Shown: one piece after another, positions 29,735-39,738 of the stretch
Numbering within the stretch: position 1 is the stretch's first letter
Layout of the letters: every line of letters starts with the position of its first letter
NCBI GenBank assembly: GCA_963575745.1
Contig: CAUYUJ010014562.1
Span: 1 to 64,000, forward strand
Reading direction: 5' to 3'
DNA: 64,000 nt
From: Prorocentrum cordatum
Taxonomy: Eukaryota > Sar > Dinophyceae > Prorocentrales > Prorocentraceae
Program-made: the position numbers and the translations under genes
Notes under the pieces: model-generated
Databases searched by the model: none
What the model was told of the DNA's origin: nothing
What the model saw: only the letters and a program-made list of their open reading frames with translations

Positions 29735-29835
29735 CGGACCCCCCCGCGGCGGCCGCCGCGGAGCCCCCCGCGGCGGCCGCCGCGGAGCCCCTCTCGGCGG
29801 CCGCCGCGGAGCCCCCGGCGCCGAGCGGCGCCCCG
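29735..29835. repeat. ~23-bp GC tandem repeat containing GGCGGCCGCC
   Basis: GCGGCGGCCGCCGCGGAGCC units occur three to four times. Each is itself palindromic. Confidence 0.8.
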
Positions 29836-29961
29836 CCTGCGCAGCTCGGCGAGGGCGGCGCTCGGCGAGGGCGGCGCTCGGCAGCCGACGCGGCGGAGGC
29901 CGCCCTCGCCGAGGGCGGCCCCCGCGGCGGCGCCGAGGGCGCGCCCACGGCGGCGACGACG

Positions 29962-30077
29962 AAACGTCGGGCATGTCCATCTACAGGAGGGAGATTCAAA
30001 AATAGGTTAAGACAGTAGTCTGGGGAGGAGAGGGGTCTGTAGGGAGATCCGCCTGTAGGGAGATACGCCCGACCTCA
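29962..30077 (+). mobile_element. M3 element, copy g (short)
   Basis: ACGTCGGGCATGTCCATCTA at the left and CTGTAGGGAGATACGCCCGA at the right. Flanks GGCGACGACG (29952-29961) and GGCGACAACG (30078-30087) differ at one base, though local low complexity weakens this. The interior is shortened relative to other copies. Confidence 0.75.
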
Positions 30078-30284
30078 GGCGACAACGACGACGACCCAGC
30101 GCTCCGAGGATTTCTTGCGCTCCTCGACCTCGAGGTGGGTGTGTCCTCGAGGCCGGCGCCCCAGGGCCCCAGGGGGCCCTCCGAGGTGGGCGCCCAGGGC
30201 GCAGAGAACGCCCCCCGAGGAGGAGGCTTCGGGAGCGCTGGGGCCGCGAATGGCACAGGATCATGCCACACCAGAGGATGGCAG

Positions 30285-30336
30285 AGGGCGACGGCGGCGG
30301 CAGCAGCGGCGACGACGGCGACGACGGCGACGGCGA

Positions 30337-30423
<87 letters not shown>

Positions 30424-30512
30424 CGACGGCGGCGGCGGCGACGACGACGACGACGACGGCGACGGCGGCGGCGGCGGCGACGGCGGCGGCGGCGACGGCG
30501 ACGGCGGCGGCG
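30285..30512. repeat. (GAC)n / (GGC)n array
   Basis: GAC repeats with GGC clusters, the same class as 27466-27755. Confidence 0.95.
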
Positions 30513-30559
30513 GCACGCGGCACGGGGGCGGGCGCCCCGCGAGGCGAGCCGCAGGCCTC

Positions 30560-30840
30560 CGCGGGCGCGCGGGCCAGGCAGAGCCTGCTGGTCGAGGACG
30601 CGCCCCTCCGATGCACCGCCCCCGCCGGGTGTGGCCAAAGGTGTGCCCCAGGCCGTCACGTACTGGCTACGACGACGCCGACGACGGCGGCGGCGCTGGC
30701 GGCGGCAGCGACGACGGCGCTCTTCGAGTGGATTCTGGATCCGCGGAGGCCGCTGTCGAGCTCCGCGGCCGCTGGAGCCGAGTCGCTCCTATGCTGGGTG
30801 GCGTTCGCGCGAAGGTTCTGGAGCAGAGCTGGCCGTCCTC
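30560..30840 (+). CDS. candidate exon, unidentified protein
   Basis: The plus frame reads QSLLVEDAPLRCTAPAGCGQ, then an Ala/Thr-rich stretch from a degenerate GAC/GCG region, then ALFEWILDPRRPL and AESLLCWVAFARRFWSRAGR, before running into a CTC array at 30842. Codon third positions are mostly G/C and the last part is hydrophobic and protein-like. Boundaries are not set by clear splice sites; CCAGGCAG at 30562-30569 is a possible acceptor. No family was recognised. Confidence 0.35.
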
Positions 30841-30841
30841 C

Positions 30842-30890
30842 CTGCTCCTCCTCCTCCTCCTCCTCCTCCTCCTCCTCCTCCTCCTCCTCT
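30842..30890. repeat. (CTC)n array
   Basis: 49 bp of CTC repeats directly abutting the candidate exon. Confidence 0.9.
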
Positions 30891-30892
30891 GT

Positions 30893-31125
30893 CAGAGCCC
30901 CGAGCCAGCAGGGGCAACTCGAGTCGGGGCTAACTCGGGTTCGTTTTTGTCGGGGATCCGCACCCGATTGACCCCGGGCCCGAGTTGCTCCAGGAAATTC
31001 GGGCGTCCAGAGCCCCAAATCAGGAGGGGTAACTCGGGTCAGGGCTAACTCGGGTTCGTTCCTCGGGAATCCAAATCCGAGTTACCCTGGGCCCGACGAG
31101 TTACCCCAGATCACTCGGGTGCCCA
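30893..31125. repeat. two tandem ~117-bp units
   Basis: CAGAGCCCC...GGGGCAACTCG...GGGCTAACTCGGGTTCGTT occurs twice with about 10-15 percent divergence by eye; the repeated GAGTTACCCC sub-motif appears near the end. Confidence 0.8.
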
Positions 31126-31399
31126 AAGTTGCGCTGCGGTTCCTTGGTTGTTGTTGTGTGATGCCGGGTTCTATGAATGATCGGTCGGATCATTAGGGGA
31201 TGCACACACCGCTTAGCATCTGTTTGGCGATGTTGTGTTTTCTTCATGTGGCTCGTGATGCTAACAGCACGCGCTCGAGCTACAGGGCAAACACCGAAAC
31301 AAGCTGATGTATGCGATGGCAGAAGTGTGTCACTGGCCTAAGGCGTCCCCTGAATGTCTGGGGAGGCCCAGATGGATTCCAGAGCACACCTCAAGAGGC
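31126..31399. other. unique spacer
   Basis: Balanced composition. ATGATCGGTCGGATCATT (31178-31195) is a short inverted motif. No gene is supported. Confidence 0.3.
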
Positions 31400-31533
31400 C
31401 CAGAAGGCCCCAGGGGCTTCAAAATGTAGCAAATAAAGTTGGGGACACCCTGGGCCAGGACCACTTCTAACAACACCTGACGCCTCGCTTCCTCACGCTC
31501 GCGCACGCGCGAACCCGCCCGCGCGCCCGACAT
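31400..31533 (-). CDS. candidate first exon starting at ATG 31533
   Basis: The minus frame starts MSGARAGSRVREREEARRQV and continues LLEVVLAQGVPNFICYILKP before LGPSGPLE, followed by GTGTGC, a possible donor. A perfect 18-bp palindrome lies 10 bp upstream of the ATG. The peptide is basic at its N-terminus and then hydrophobic. The product is unknown; with only about 45 codons, support is modest. Confidence 0.3.
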
Positions 31534-31543
31534 CAGAGAAGAA

Positions 31544-31561
31544 AGCGTTATCGATAACGCT
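31544..31561. promoter_or_regulatory. perfect 18-bp palindrome AGCGTTATCGATAACGCT
   Basis: Exact dyad centred on ATCGAT, ten bases upstream of the candidate minus-strand start codon. It could be a protein-binding dyad; a function is not demonstrated. Confidence 0.4.
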
Positions 31562-31840
31562 ACTCGTCCTGGAGAGTTTTCGTCGCTACGACTCGATCAT
31601 CCTCGCAATCTGGTCGCGACGCCTCTTGGACCTCTGTCGAAACTCGGTCGCGACGCACCCCCTGGACCTCCAGAGAGGTTTGGGGAGCAGCAGTATAGGC
31701 GCTTTCAATCCCCCACGACCCGCGACAGCCGACGGGTGGCGAAGCCGCGCGCTTTGGCGGTGCCGCCCTGGCGACGCCGCGAGCCAGGGCGAGCGCGGCG
31801 CATGCGCCAGTACGCGGGCCGAGTGTCTTCGGCTTGCGCG
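31562..31840. other. no gene called
   Basis: Frames are open on both strands. Repeats of CTCGGTCGCGACGC / CTGGTCGCGACGCC near 31607-31660. Not recognised. Confidence 0.3.
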
Positions 31841-32175
31841 CGCGGGGGCACGCACGTATGGCCCGCACGGCATGTCTTGTTCTACTCGGCCATGGGCCGC
31901 GGGTGGGTCGCCGGTGGGTCGCGGGTGGGTCGCGGGCTGGGTCGCGGGCTGGGTCGCGGGCGAGGACGACAACGCAACGCAGCGCAACGCAACGCAACAA
32001 CAATCCGCATTGCGGAGCCCTACTTCGGCCACGCACCCGGGGGCAGTGAATGGCCGTTCGGCCTCCTCACCCTGACAACCAAGATCTTGTTTTGGCCCGT
32101 GCGAGGCTGCGAAATAAAAAACAAATCGGCATGCGCAAGCGGGGGCGCGCACGCGTGGCCCGCACGGCACTGCAC
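31840..32175. repeat. dispersed repeat R1, copy 2, bracketed by a short direct repeat
   Basis: GGGTGGGTCGC array (31895-31960), GCAAC array (31973-32000), tail CAATCCGCATTGCGGAG and GCAGTGAATGGCCGTTCGG: the same order as 2412-2640. It is flanked by GCGCGGGGGCACGCACGTAT (31841) and AGCGGGGGCGCGCACGCGTG (32138), a diverged direct repeat. Confidence 0.75.
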
Positions 32176-33080
32176 TCTGCAGCTTTTGCTTCAGCGCGTC
32201 GCGCCGCCTGGTCTGGGCCACCGTGCTTCGGCGCAGCGCGCGCGAACCACACCCCAGTCCCCGGGCGTCAACGTCCCGAGCTTCTCCCAGCCTCCGCCAA
32301 GCGGAGCCGAGCGACGCACTGTCCGCTCACAGGCGACAGCGTGTCGCCGGGGCCGCTGCAAAGACAGGCTGAGCAAGAACGCCCCTGGCCGTGTTTGGCA
32401 GGCTAGGCAAAAGAGTCCCTGACCGTATGTACCCAATGCACATTTTTATGTTGTATAGAAAAAATCCTGGGAGAGTTGTCCGGGGGGGTTGTCCGGTGGA
32501 GGTAGTTCGTCTCCGCGCGGGGTTCCCACACGCTCACTTTTAACCTTTGTATAAGGAATTAGTTTATTTTAGTGTTTATGAGCACGTGCAATACCTTGCA
32601 TTTCCTTACAACAGATTTAATGAACATCGCTCATATAACACATGCGTGCACGGATGTGTTTATGTATGGTGGTGCCGGTAGTATTACGCGCCTGAGCAGA
32701 CGCACGCATATCCTATTTCATCATGCGTTGCATGCGCTCCTACCTCGCAACGTAATGCATCTATATCAACCTAGAGGGGGTAGGCGGGACGGGGGTAGGG
32801 GGGGCGAAGCCCTAGGCGCTGCGGGGGCGAAGCCTTTCCGATATATGTAGAAGTTCAGGCGGATTTGTTGTGAAGCCACAGATATAAAACGCGGAGGGGT
32901 GAAACATATCTGAACACGAGTTCGGTTGTTTTTCTTCCAGGTCTGGGGAAGTGGCGAAGCTATCGCCAGAACAGCTACCAGCCTCCGCGCCCTGTTATGT
33001 TGTGTTGTTTGTTGTTTTGTGTGTGCGTTTCCACACGGGACGGTCTTTGGGGAGGGGTCCAAAAGCCCCTTTCTCGGGAC
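32176..33080. other. balanced-composition region without a recognised gene
   Basis: 32430-32760 is visibly more AT-rich than neighbours and contains ATGCGTGCACGG and GCATGC-type alternations. 32770-32830 is G-rich. No convincing coding frame, RNA gene or known repeat. Confidence 0.35.
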
Positions 33081-33085
33081 CCCCG

Positions 33086-33156
33086 CCGAAGGAGAAAACG
33101 AACGCTCAAGGACATTGATGACTTCAGTGTCCTTGAGCGGTCGTTTTCTCCTTCGG
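33086..33156. other. long near-perfect hairpin (29-bp arms, 13-nt loop)
   Basis: 33086-33114 and 33128-33156 are reverse complements at 28 of 29 positions (arm starts CCGAAGGAGAAAACGA). Loop TTGATGACTTCAG. The fold is strong enough for a small-RNA precursor or a cruciform, or it may be an inverted-repeat element end. No second copy was seen in the window. Confidence 0.75.
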
Positions 33157-33392
33157 GCCAACATTTGGTTTCAGGGGGGGTCGGAGGAGGAGAAGGAGGC
33201 TAACGTGCTCTTACTGCGCACCGCTGAGGGAGGAGGACGACAGAGCTAAACCACCAAAGCAGCAATGCACGCCCTCGTAAAGCTTGATTCTGCTGCGAAG
33301 AGCGCTGGCGAACTTGGTAGTGTGTACTGCAGCGCGGTATCCCCAAACGCGCGGCAGGAAGAAGCAACTAGGGCAATACCCCAAACACCCTC

Positions 33393-33572
33393 TCAAGCAT
33401 CGGTCAGAAGACCTGCCTTCTCGAGCGCCACGCGGGCCGCCTCCGAACGACGCTTGTACAGCTGCCCAACCGGAATCCCCAAAAGCAAGCACTCGCGCAT
33501 CTCGCGGTGCCACGCGCGGGGATGCACCCGCTTGTAGAGGACGGCCTTGCTGACGCCGACGTCGTCGGCCTC
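33393..33572 (-). CDS. candidate terminal exon, basic helical C-terminus
   Basis: The minus frame after an acceptor-like GTGACCATGAG reads EADDVGVSKAVLYKRV, HPRAWHREMRECLLLGIP and VGQLYKRRSEAARVALEKAG, ending in a TGA at 33393-33395. Codons are mostly G/C-ending and the peptide is coherent and charged. It lies downstream of LINE2 on the same strand, but its sequence is not LINE-like, so it more likely belongs to a host gene whose intron holds the element (inference). Confidence 0.45.
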   Translation of the reverse strand, partial: EADDVGVSKAVLYKRVHPRAWHREMRECLLLGIPVGQLYKRRSEAARVALEKAGLLTDA

Positions 33573-33829
33573 ATGGTCACAATCGGAATGTATATGCTAC
33601 GAGATATGTGCGTAGTATTCTGAGGAGGGAGGAGTGGAGAAATATGAGGTGGAGGAGGGAGGAGAAGGAGGAGGGAAAGGATGAAAGGGAAGTAGGGTAT
33701 CGGTATCGCTCGGATGGACTAAGGAGAAGTTCGGGGTTCCCCCCTCAAACCAAGCTCTCGGCTCTCCACACCTGGAGGGCGCCAGCGACGGTGCCTTTCG
33801 GCAGACGTCGGCGCACGGCCGAACTCTCC

Positions 33830-33940
33830 AAGGCGGCTGCTGCGCAGAGGCAAAATCACACAAGACGCGATCAGACACTGCCCCTCGAGCTCGAGGTAGC
33901 CCACGGGCCACGGACCCGAGAGGACCGATGCCACATCCTC
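33830..33940 (-). CDS. candidate internal exon
   Basis: The minus frame gives LLIASEDVASVLSGPWPVGY and LELEGQCLIASC. It is preceded by GCGTCCGAG, a possible acceptor. It could belong with the terminal exon at 33393-33572, but splice phases were not resolved. Confidence 0.3.
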
Positions 33941-34224
33941 GGACGCAATTAAAAGCTGGAACACTGTTGCCTCTAGCACAGATCATTGATGGCAATCATG
34001 AGCCTGCGACCCTGGAAACGAACATTTTTTCCCGTGCGAAAAAAGGAGCTGGGACTGCTGGCTGCCTGCAACAATTAACGAACAACTTACGAAACACTGT
34101 CTGCTCAGCCGCCATCACTGTAAGAGACACTGCGGTGAACATGACGCTGTCGGGCGCGCCCAAGCCGTGCCCCCTCTGGCCTTACACGTGGAGGATATTC
34201 GTTATCATGTGCACTCTTCGTCAC

Positions 34225-34284
34225 CTTGGGCGTGAACTGCGTGGTGCAGGCCGCCTCGAGGAGGGAGCGGATGACGCACATCTG
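34225..34284 (-). CDS. candidate small exon MCVIRSLLEAACTTQFTPK
   Basis: A run of entirely G/C-ending codons on the minus strand, preceded by GGCCTCAG and followed by GTGACG. It is very short, so support is weak; it overlaps the decayed 3' part of LINE2 in another frame. Confidence 0.25.
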
Positions 34285-34439
34285 AGGCCTGCTTTCTTCT
34301 CTGTGGTGCCATCCTCGACGGCGGGACGCTTACGAGCCTGACTCCTGGGTCAGCAGCAGCAGCAAGATTACTGGCCCACTTGACCAAAGGCTGCCCATTG
34401 CGGCACAGACATACTTAGAGCTCAAGAATATGTGCCTCC

Positions 34440-36600
34440 AAGGGTACGTGTTGACGAAGATGCCACTGAGCCTCCGAATAGCTAAGGAAAGAAACCTCAC
34501 ACAGCTGACACTCATAAGGAGGAGGAGCAACATGAGCAAATACAGTAGCGGAACCTCTGGACCTGGGACACGTATTGTTAATCATGCTACGTAGGAGGTG
34601 CTGGCTAGCGATCCTTTTGGTAGCGTAGATATTCCCACATAGAATACACGCGTTCGAGACAGTAACAACATTGGCCAGTTCACGAAGTCCATGGTTAGGT
34701 AATCTAGAGTTCGCTTGGTGCAGCAGTAGGACGCCTTGTGGGGAATACAGCGCTACAGATACCTACCCCCTCCCCAAGGTTCAGCCCACAGACGAAGCCA
34801 GGAGGAGGGGGAGGAGGAGGAGGAGGAGAGGGAGGGGAGGCCCCAAGGGACACAGAGGGAGGTATCTGTTGACCTGGATATTCACTTGCCAGGACTCGAC
34901 GATCGGTGCAGAGGAAGGCGTCCCGCACAACTTCGTCGCAGAAGATCGCAACAGGCCGCACACGGACAGACTCAACGTGTTGCGGGCGCTCTCCAGCACG
35001 AAACAGATCTTCACGATCCGCTTGAAACTGCGTCCACCAGGAACGTACAGGCCCCACTCTGTATCCCTCCCCGTCCAAGCTCCTGAACTCTTTATCCTCC
35101 CACAAATTCTCCCCGAACGTGGCACCTAAGATTTGCAGGTTGCGCAAAGGGCGCCTCACAATATCCTGCATCCACTTCAATCTCTGGACACGAAGAGAGA
35201 GCGAAACCGGCACAAGCCTCAACTCCGACAGAACTTTCTTGTTCGTCATAGCATTGTATTGCGTCTCCTCATCCTCCTCCTGATGCTTACCGCTAGCCTT
35301 CCCCCTCAACAATCTGCGTGACATAGACGCTTGAGCGCCGTCCAGCTGATGTACACTCTCACTACGTAAAACAGAAGCAACCAAGCCAGACATCAGAGCA
35401 CCCTCCACCGCCGAACGAAACACTATACTTTTCCAACGCTTGTTGGAGCAATGCTGCCAGAAACCTTGCAATAAATTGTATCCCTGTCGAGCTTTCTGTA
35501 CACGCCGAGGGATTTCAGCAACTGGACTGCCACCAGCACGAAGAAACGGGCCGAGTTATCTGCACGAGCGAGCGACTTTCCCAGCAATCTCCTCCCCACT
35601 CCTTAATCTCCAGGTGCCCTTGACCTCAACATACCTCCATACAGACGACGTCGAGCAGCAGTGGCACCTTTGCCACCCAAATACACTAGACACTCCCGCT
35701 TGCTCGAGTTGGCCTGAACGTTGGCGATACTTCGTCTGTCTTTGAGATGTTCAGTGTTAATTTTGTTGAGCCTGATCAGACCTTCGAACGAACGCACGAG
35801 CTGAGTCCTAGCAAGATCATCCGCGAATGCGGTCAGAGACACATCGATCGGCCGCTGCGACCAAAACCAGAGGCGGACACGATCGTGCACATCGTCAGTC
35901 AAACAATGCTTCAACCACGGAAGAGACACGCTAAGCCCCGGGCACTCAGTACACAACTCCGTCAACTGACCAATGCTACGGACCCAGAAACCATACACAG
36001 GCGATAGAGTCCCCAGGAAGCGTGCCCGAGCCGATCCCCATCTCTAAAATACCGTCCACACATTCGCGCGAGACTGACATGACCGTGCATCAATCTTTCC
36101 GCAAAAAGCGCAGTAGCGAACTCATCCGAGTTCAGCCTGATGAACATCATCAGCATTTCGTGCGACACACTGTGGAACGCGTTCGTCGCGTCGTAAAAAT
36201 CCGTGCAGAAACTCAGGCCCCCTTCTCGCAATCTTTCTTGCACCAACCCCTGCACTATAATAGCTTCTTCCCTCCTCCTGTTCTTAAGATATCCGTATGC
36301 ATAATGTCTGGAAGCTTCATACGTCAATTGCGGATTAGCACGCCATAGATATTTGTAGTACGCCTTGCCAAACGGGTCCAGACTATGAACGAGACGAAGT
36401 CTTGAACACTCTGCTTTCCCGTTGGCCTTGCTGAGAGTGAACGCTTGACTGCAATGCCAGATGAGCGGAGCTTCGACGTGAACGCGCACAGCAGCTAAGA
36501 TCGCGAACGGTCACTGCCGAGTTGCCAGCAAGTCCCAGCTCTCTGTAGTATCACCTAGCCCCGCACGGGCTCGTGGCTTAAACTCCTTGGGCCAGAACAA
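34440..36600 (-). pseudogene. LINE2 reverse transcriptase, frameshifted, with zinc-finger tail
   Basis: RT features lie in three different minus frames. HSLDPFGKAYYKYLW and FCTDFYDATNAFHS (motif A, Asp at about 36190) are in one; LTAFADDLAR (motif C, about 35810-35830) in another; and LRVQRLKWMQDIVRR in a third. Downstream, CILCGNIYATKR and YECQLCEVSFLS...WHLRQH form two Cys-His motifs, of which the second fits C-x2-C-x12-H-x4-H. At least two frameshifts separate catalytic motifs, so no active enzyme is expected. The DATNAF motif A with FADD motif C is typical of LINE RTs. Confidence 0.7.
34801..34840. repeat. (GGA)n tract inside LINE2
   Basis: GGAGGAGG repeat interrupts the 3' part of LINE2 between the connection region and the zinc-finger motifs. 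Confidence 0.85.
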
Positions 36601-36888
36601 CATACGCCACACGGCGGCGGGCATCGACCACGACGGAGGTGCGCGGCGAAGTTTAGCACGCCTGAAGAACCCCGGAACTTTGCCATACACCTCTTTCGTA
36701 GCACTGTTAGCATCCTACATGCGGTCAGTTCTAGCCTCGTCATACTTCGGAGCACCAGCAGAAAACAAAAAAAAAACAAATCCTTCCTCCCCAGGCTGCG
36801 AGAGGATTGAGACCAAGTATCGCAGTCTAAATACACTCTAGGGGTCGAGAACAGGCGCAGCTTGGGGCCAAGCGACTTCCCACTTAGC

Positions 36889-38295
36889 TTACGCGTCAAT
36901 TCCCACGACAGCAAAACTCCGCTCGCCCCAAGAATCTTCAAGCTCAGACACCCGCAACCCCAGGTAACGGTTTCTGTCACGTCGCGTGAAATACCTAACA
37001 GAGCGGTCGGCCCGACGGCACAGAGTTCGACGCCCGGCAAGTTTACACATGTCGGCTAAACATTCACGATACTGCTTGCACACGCAGACGAGTATGCCAC
37101 ACGCAGCGAGGGGGAGGAGGTCGAGCAAGGCAGAGGACGACACAGGAGGAAAGGGAGGGGGGAGAGAAGGAACAGGACAGGCACGCAAGGACCTCAGACA
37201 GAGCCTCCTCTCAATGCGCACGGCGAGCGCATCTGACGTGTCCTGCGGCCTCACAGCATGTTTGGGTTGAGCACTAAAACAGGACCGAGCAGCGGGCATC
37301 ACTGCATTGTGGAACGTCAAGTACATGGAGTCAGCGCTCTGCTTCGACAACTCCTCTGCGTCGAACGCAACCTGTCCGACAGCTCTGTTGACCTCCGTCT
37401 GGAACGCGTGTCTCTCTTCTCCAAACAAAACAGCACGGCTAAGCTTATTGTGGTCCCATCGAACTTTCTCGTCCTTCGCTGGAAAGAAAGGCCCAATCTG
37501 CAGTGCCGCAACGACAGGAAAATGATCTCTACGGGTACGCGTGTTGATGAGCTGCAGCGCCTCTCCCGCACGCTCCCAAACTCGACAAGCATAAGCCGAC
37601 CCTCCAACATTTCTCGTACTGCATATGTAATCCACTCGAGCCGTAGAAACTCCATCCCCATGATAGTACGTAGGACTGCACTCGAAATACGTGTCCACCG
37701 CGCACAGGTGATGTTCTTCCAATGCTTTTCTGAAGAAGCTACCATTAGTGTTCTCAAGGTCCATGTTAAGAGTGCCCAGCGAGTCGCTCGCCTCGCTGCC
37801 CACTCTGGCGTTGGCGTCCAGTAGCAACACAGGCACGGCACGTGCAGGAAACTCGTTGAGAAGACTTCTCAGCGCGTCCCAGAACCTCTTGCAGGACTTG
37901 ACAGCCGCTGCGCGTCCTCGTCCACCAGGCGGCTCCACAGGCGCATAAGCCACTATAACAGTCGCGTCTGTATTCTCAGTCTTGAAGCGAACAGCACCCA
38001 AACGCCCTGCAAGATCTCCTGTATACGACCAAATTCTTCTGACATGTGTAGGTGAGAAATATTTATCATGAACCAACAACGCCACACCAGTAGGACGTCC
38101 CGGTGTACCGCTGCTGCGACCCCATTGAAACCGCAGAAACCGTCCAAGGCGATCCTGAGCACACGGCAGATCAGTAGCCACTTGTGTACTTGCAAGGCCC
38201 ACTATGCCACAATTCTTGAACTGTCTCGCTGCGTCACTCCATCTACCAGCTTGCCTCATAGAAAGTGGATTCCATGTGCAGCAGCGAATATGCAT
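36889..38295 (-). CDS. LINE2 AP-endonuclease domain (first part of ORF2)
   Basis: From ATG 38295 the protein begins MHIRCCTWNPLSMR, matching the N-terminal Asn motif of exonuclease-endonuclease-phosphatase (EEP) endonucleases. Further motifs in order: LLDANARVG (DxN), ARVDYICSTR, and RRDHFPVVA, the terminal DH motif. These are the catalytic signatures of APE-type LINE endonucleases, which nick target DNA for target-primed reverse transcription. All key residues are visible, so this domain is better preserved than the RT that follows. The frame stays open past the domain for about 130 residues without recognisable content and ends at 36889. Upstream in-frame non-ATG extension to 38337 is possible. 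Confidence 0.75.
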   Translation of the reverse strand: MHIRCCTWNPLSMRQAGRWSDAARQFKNCGIVGLASTQVATDLPCAQDRLGRFLRFQWGRSSGTPGRPTGVALLVHDKYFSPTHVRRIWSYTGDLAGRLGAVRFKTENTDATVIVAYAPVEPPGGRGRAAAVKSCKRFWDALRSLLNEFPARAVPVLLLDANARVGSEASDSLGTLNMDLENTNGSFFRKALEEHHLCAVDTYFECSPTYYHGDGVSTARVDYICSTRNVGGSAYACRVWERAGEALQLINTRTRRDHFPVVAALQIGPFFPAKDEKVRWDHNKLSRAVLFGEERHAFQTEVNRAVGQVAFDAEELSKQSADSMYLTFHNAVMPAARSCFSAQPKHAVRPQDTSDALAVRIERRLCLRSLRACPVPSLPPPFPPVSSSALLDLLPLAACGILVCVCKQYRECLADMCKLAGRRTLCRRADRSVRYFTRRDRNRYLGLRVSELEDSWGERSFAVVGIDA

Positions 38296-38439
38296 GATGG
38301 CCGCCCGAGGATGACACTTTGAGGGGTGTCGTAGCACGTCAGGGACATGCCTGGGGGCGCTGATCGCCCCGCGAGAAAAAAAAAAAGGCTTGCGCCGCGG
38401 GGGCTAAGGGAAGTAGGGATGAGGAGGAGGGAAAGTATG

Positions 38440-38757
38440 AACGTGTGGATGCTAGCGATAAGGTGAGTATGGTACTATGGCCTGCTTGCTCTTGTTGCCC
38501 TGCTGGAGAGCCTTGCCGCCCGCGTTGGCCTTGCACTTGCCTCCCTTGCCCTTGCCCTTGCTCTTGCTCCCTTTGGCCCTGCACCTCAGAGCCCTTGCCC
38601 TTGCTCTTCCTCTTGGGGGCGAGCGCCTTCAACTCGCTTGGCGTAGGCGCTGCCTCGTGCAGTCCCGAACACAACTGGGCCAACTCATGGGATCCAAGAC
38701 GCTCGTGCTCCTTCGGGCCCAGAGTCTTGGCACAAAAGCGAATCCTCGACGACTTCG
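38440..38757 (-). pseudogene. possible LINE2 ORF1 C-terminal remnant (Lys/Gln-rich)
   Basis: The minus frame has FCAKTLGPKEHERLGSHELA, LHEAAPTPSELKALAPKRKS, then a KGKG and QGQGQG low-complexity tail built from CTTGCCCTTG repeats. Position just upstream of the endonuclease suggests ORF1, but it could instead be a host exon. The frame stays open to 38339. Confidence 0.4.
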
Positions 38758-38779
38758 GTGGCGAGGGGGGGGTCGACAC

Positions 38780-38880
38780 CTGTTGGGGCCTCTGGGGGCT
38801 CGTGCGGGGCCTCGGGGCTGGCAACGAACGCTTCGGGATGAAAAACCAGTCCCGGGGAATGGGTCGAGACCTCGGGTTGG
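38780..38880 (-). mobile_element. M1 element remnant, copy 10
   Basis: GGGGTCGACACCTGTTGG, GGGATGAAAAACCAGTCCCG and GGGTCGAGACCTCGGG match the M1 interior. Termini are eroded. Confidence 0.5.
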
Positions 38881-39614
38881 GCGCCGCGTAATGGGAAATG
38901 GGGGGGTGTCGCGGGTGGTCCGAAAAGGTACCCAAACGGTACCTAAACGAGCCCCTTGGGGCTCTGGAGGGGCCCGAAAGGGGCACGAAAGGGGACCTTT
39001 TTTGACCCCCCCATTTGCGACCCCCCCATTAAGCCACGCCCAATCGGGGGGTCGACGCAATGAAAAGAACATGATTTCGGAGGTCTGGATCCGCCCTCGA
39101 GCAAACACCAGCGCCTCAAGCCGCCGGAGAGGCTCCCCGCCGAGCGAAGGGCGGTCTCGCCGCGGCCACGGCTTGCAGGGCCGCGGCCGCAGCTGCCGCG
39201 TGGGGAGGCAGCGCCATGGAGGCTCGGCGGCTCTAAGACGGGGGGGCCCGAGGGACTGAGCTCGGAGTTGGCCCTCGGGACAGTCTCGGCGACACGTAAG
39301 AGTGGCCGGTCGCCAGAGGGGCCTTTGGCGGTGCGGGCTCACTGGGGCCCCGCGATGGCTGGAACCGATGCGGCAGCAGCGGCTTGCGCGCCTGGGTTCG
39401 GCCCTCCTCCTCCAGCCGCGCACCGAGGGTCCCTCGTGCCCAGGGTCGCTCCTGCGCGTCGCCGATCGGCACGGAAGGCCCAGCTGAGCCTTCAGTGTTG
39501 TGGGAGGCCGCTCGGCTTCGGGGCCCAATCCCTTCGAGCCCCGTCTTTGATCCGCCGAGAGGCCGCCGGCAGGCCCAGCGAGGGCGACCCCGCCGCGGCG
39601 ACCGGCAGGGCCGA
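38881..39614. other. GC-rich spacer, no gene called
   Basis: Includes repeated GGGGGGGTCG/GACCCCCCCATT blocks around 39000-39055 and long Arg/Pro frames on both strands. No recognisable domain. Confidence 0.3.
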
Positions 39615-39621
39615 GGCGCAA

Positions 39622-39622
39622 A

Positions 39623-39653
<31 letters not shown>

Positions 39654-39738
39654 GAGGAGGAGGACGAGGAGGAGGAGGAGGAGGAGGAGGAGGACGAGGA
39701 GGAGGAGGAGGAGGAGGAGGAGGAGGAGGGAACGGAGT
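39622..39738. repeat. (GGA)n array
   Basis: GGA repeats with a few GAC interruptions. Confidence 0.95.

Larger units (their letters stand above)
34300..38757 (-). mobile_element. LINE2: decayed non-LTR retrotransposon
   Basis: Minus-strand order: a possible ORF1 remnant (38757-38440), AP-endonuclease frame (38295-36889), RT motifs in shifted frames (36500-35600), thumb/connection-like region (35470-34850), then two zinc-finger-like motifs (34690-34440). Frameshifts between RT motifs and a GGA tract at 34801-34840 show it is not functional. Neither target-site duplications nor a poly-A tail could be defined; ends are approximate. Confidence 0.75.
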
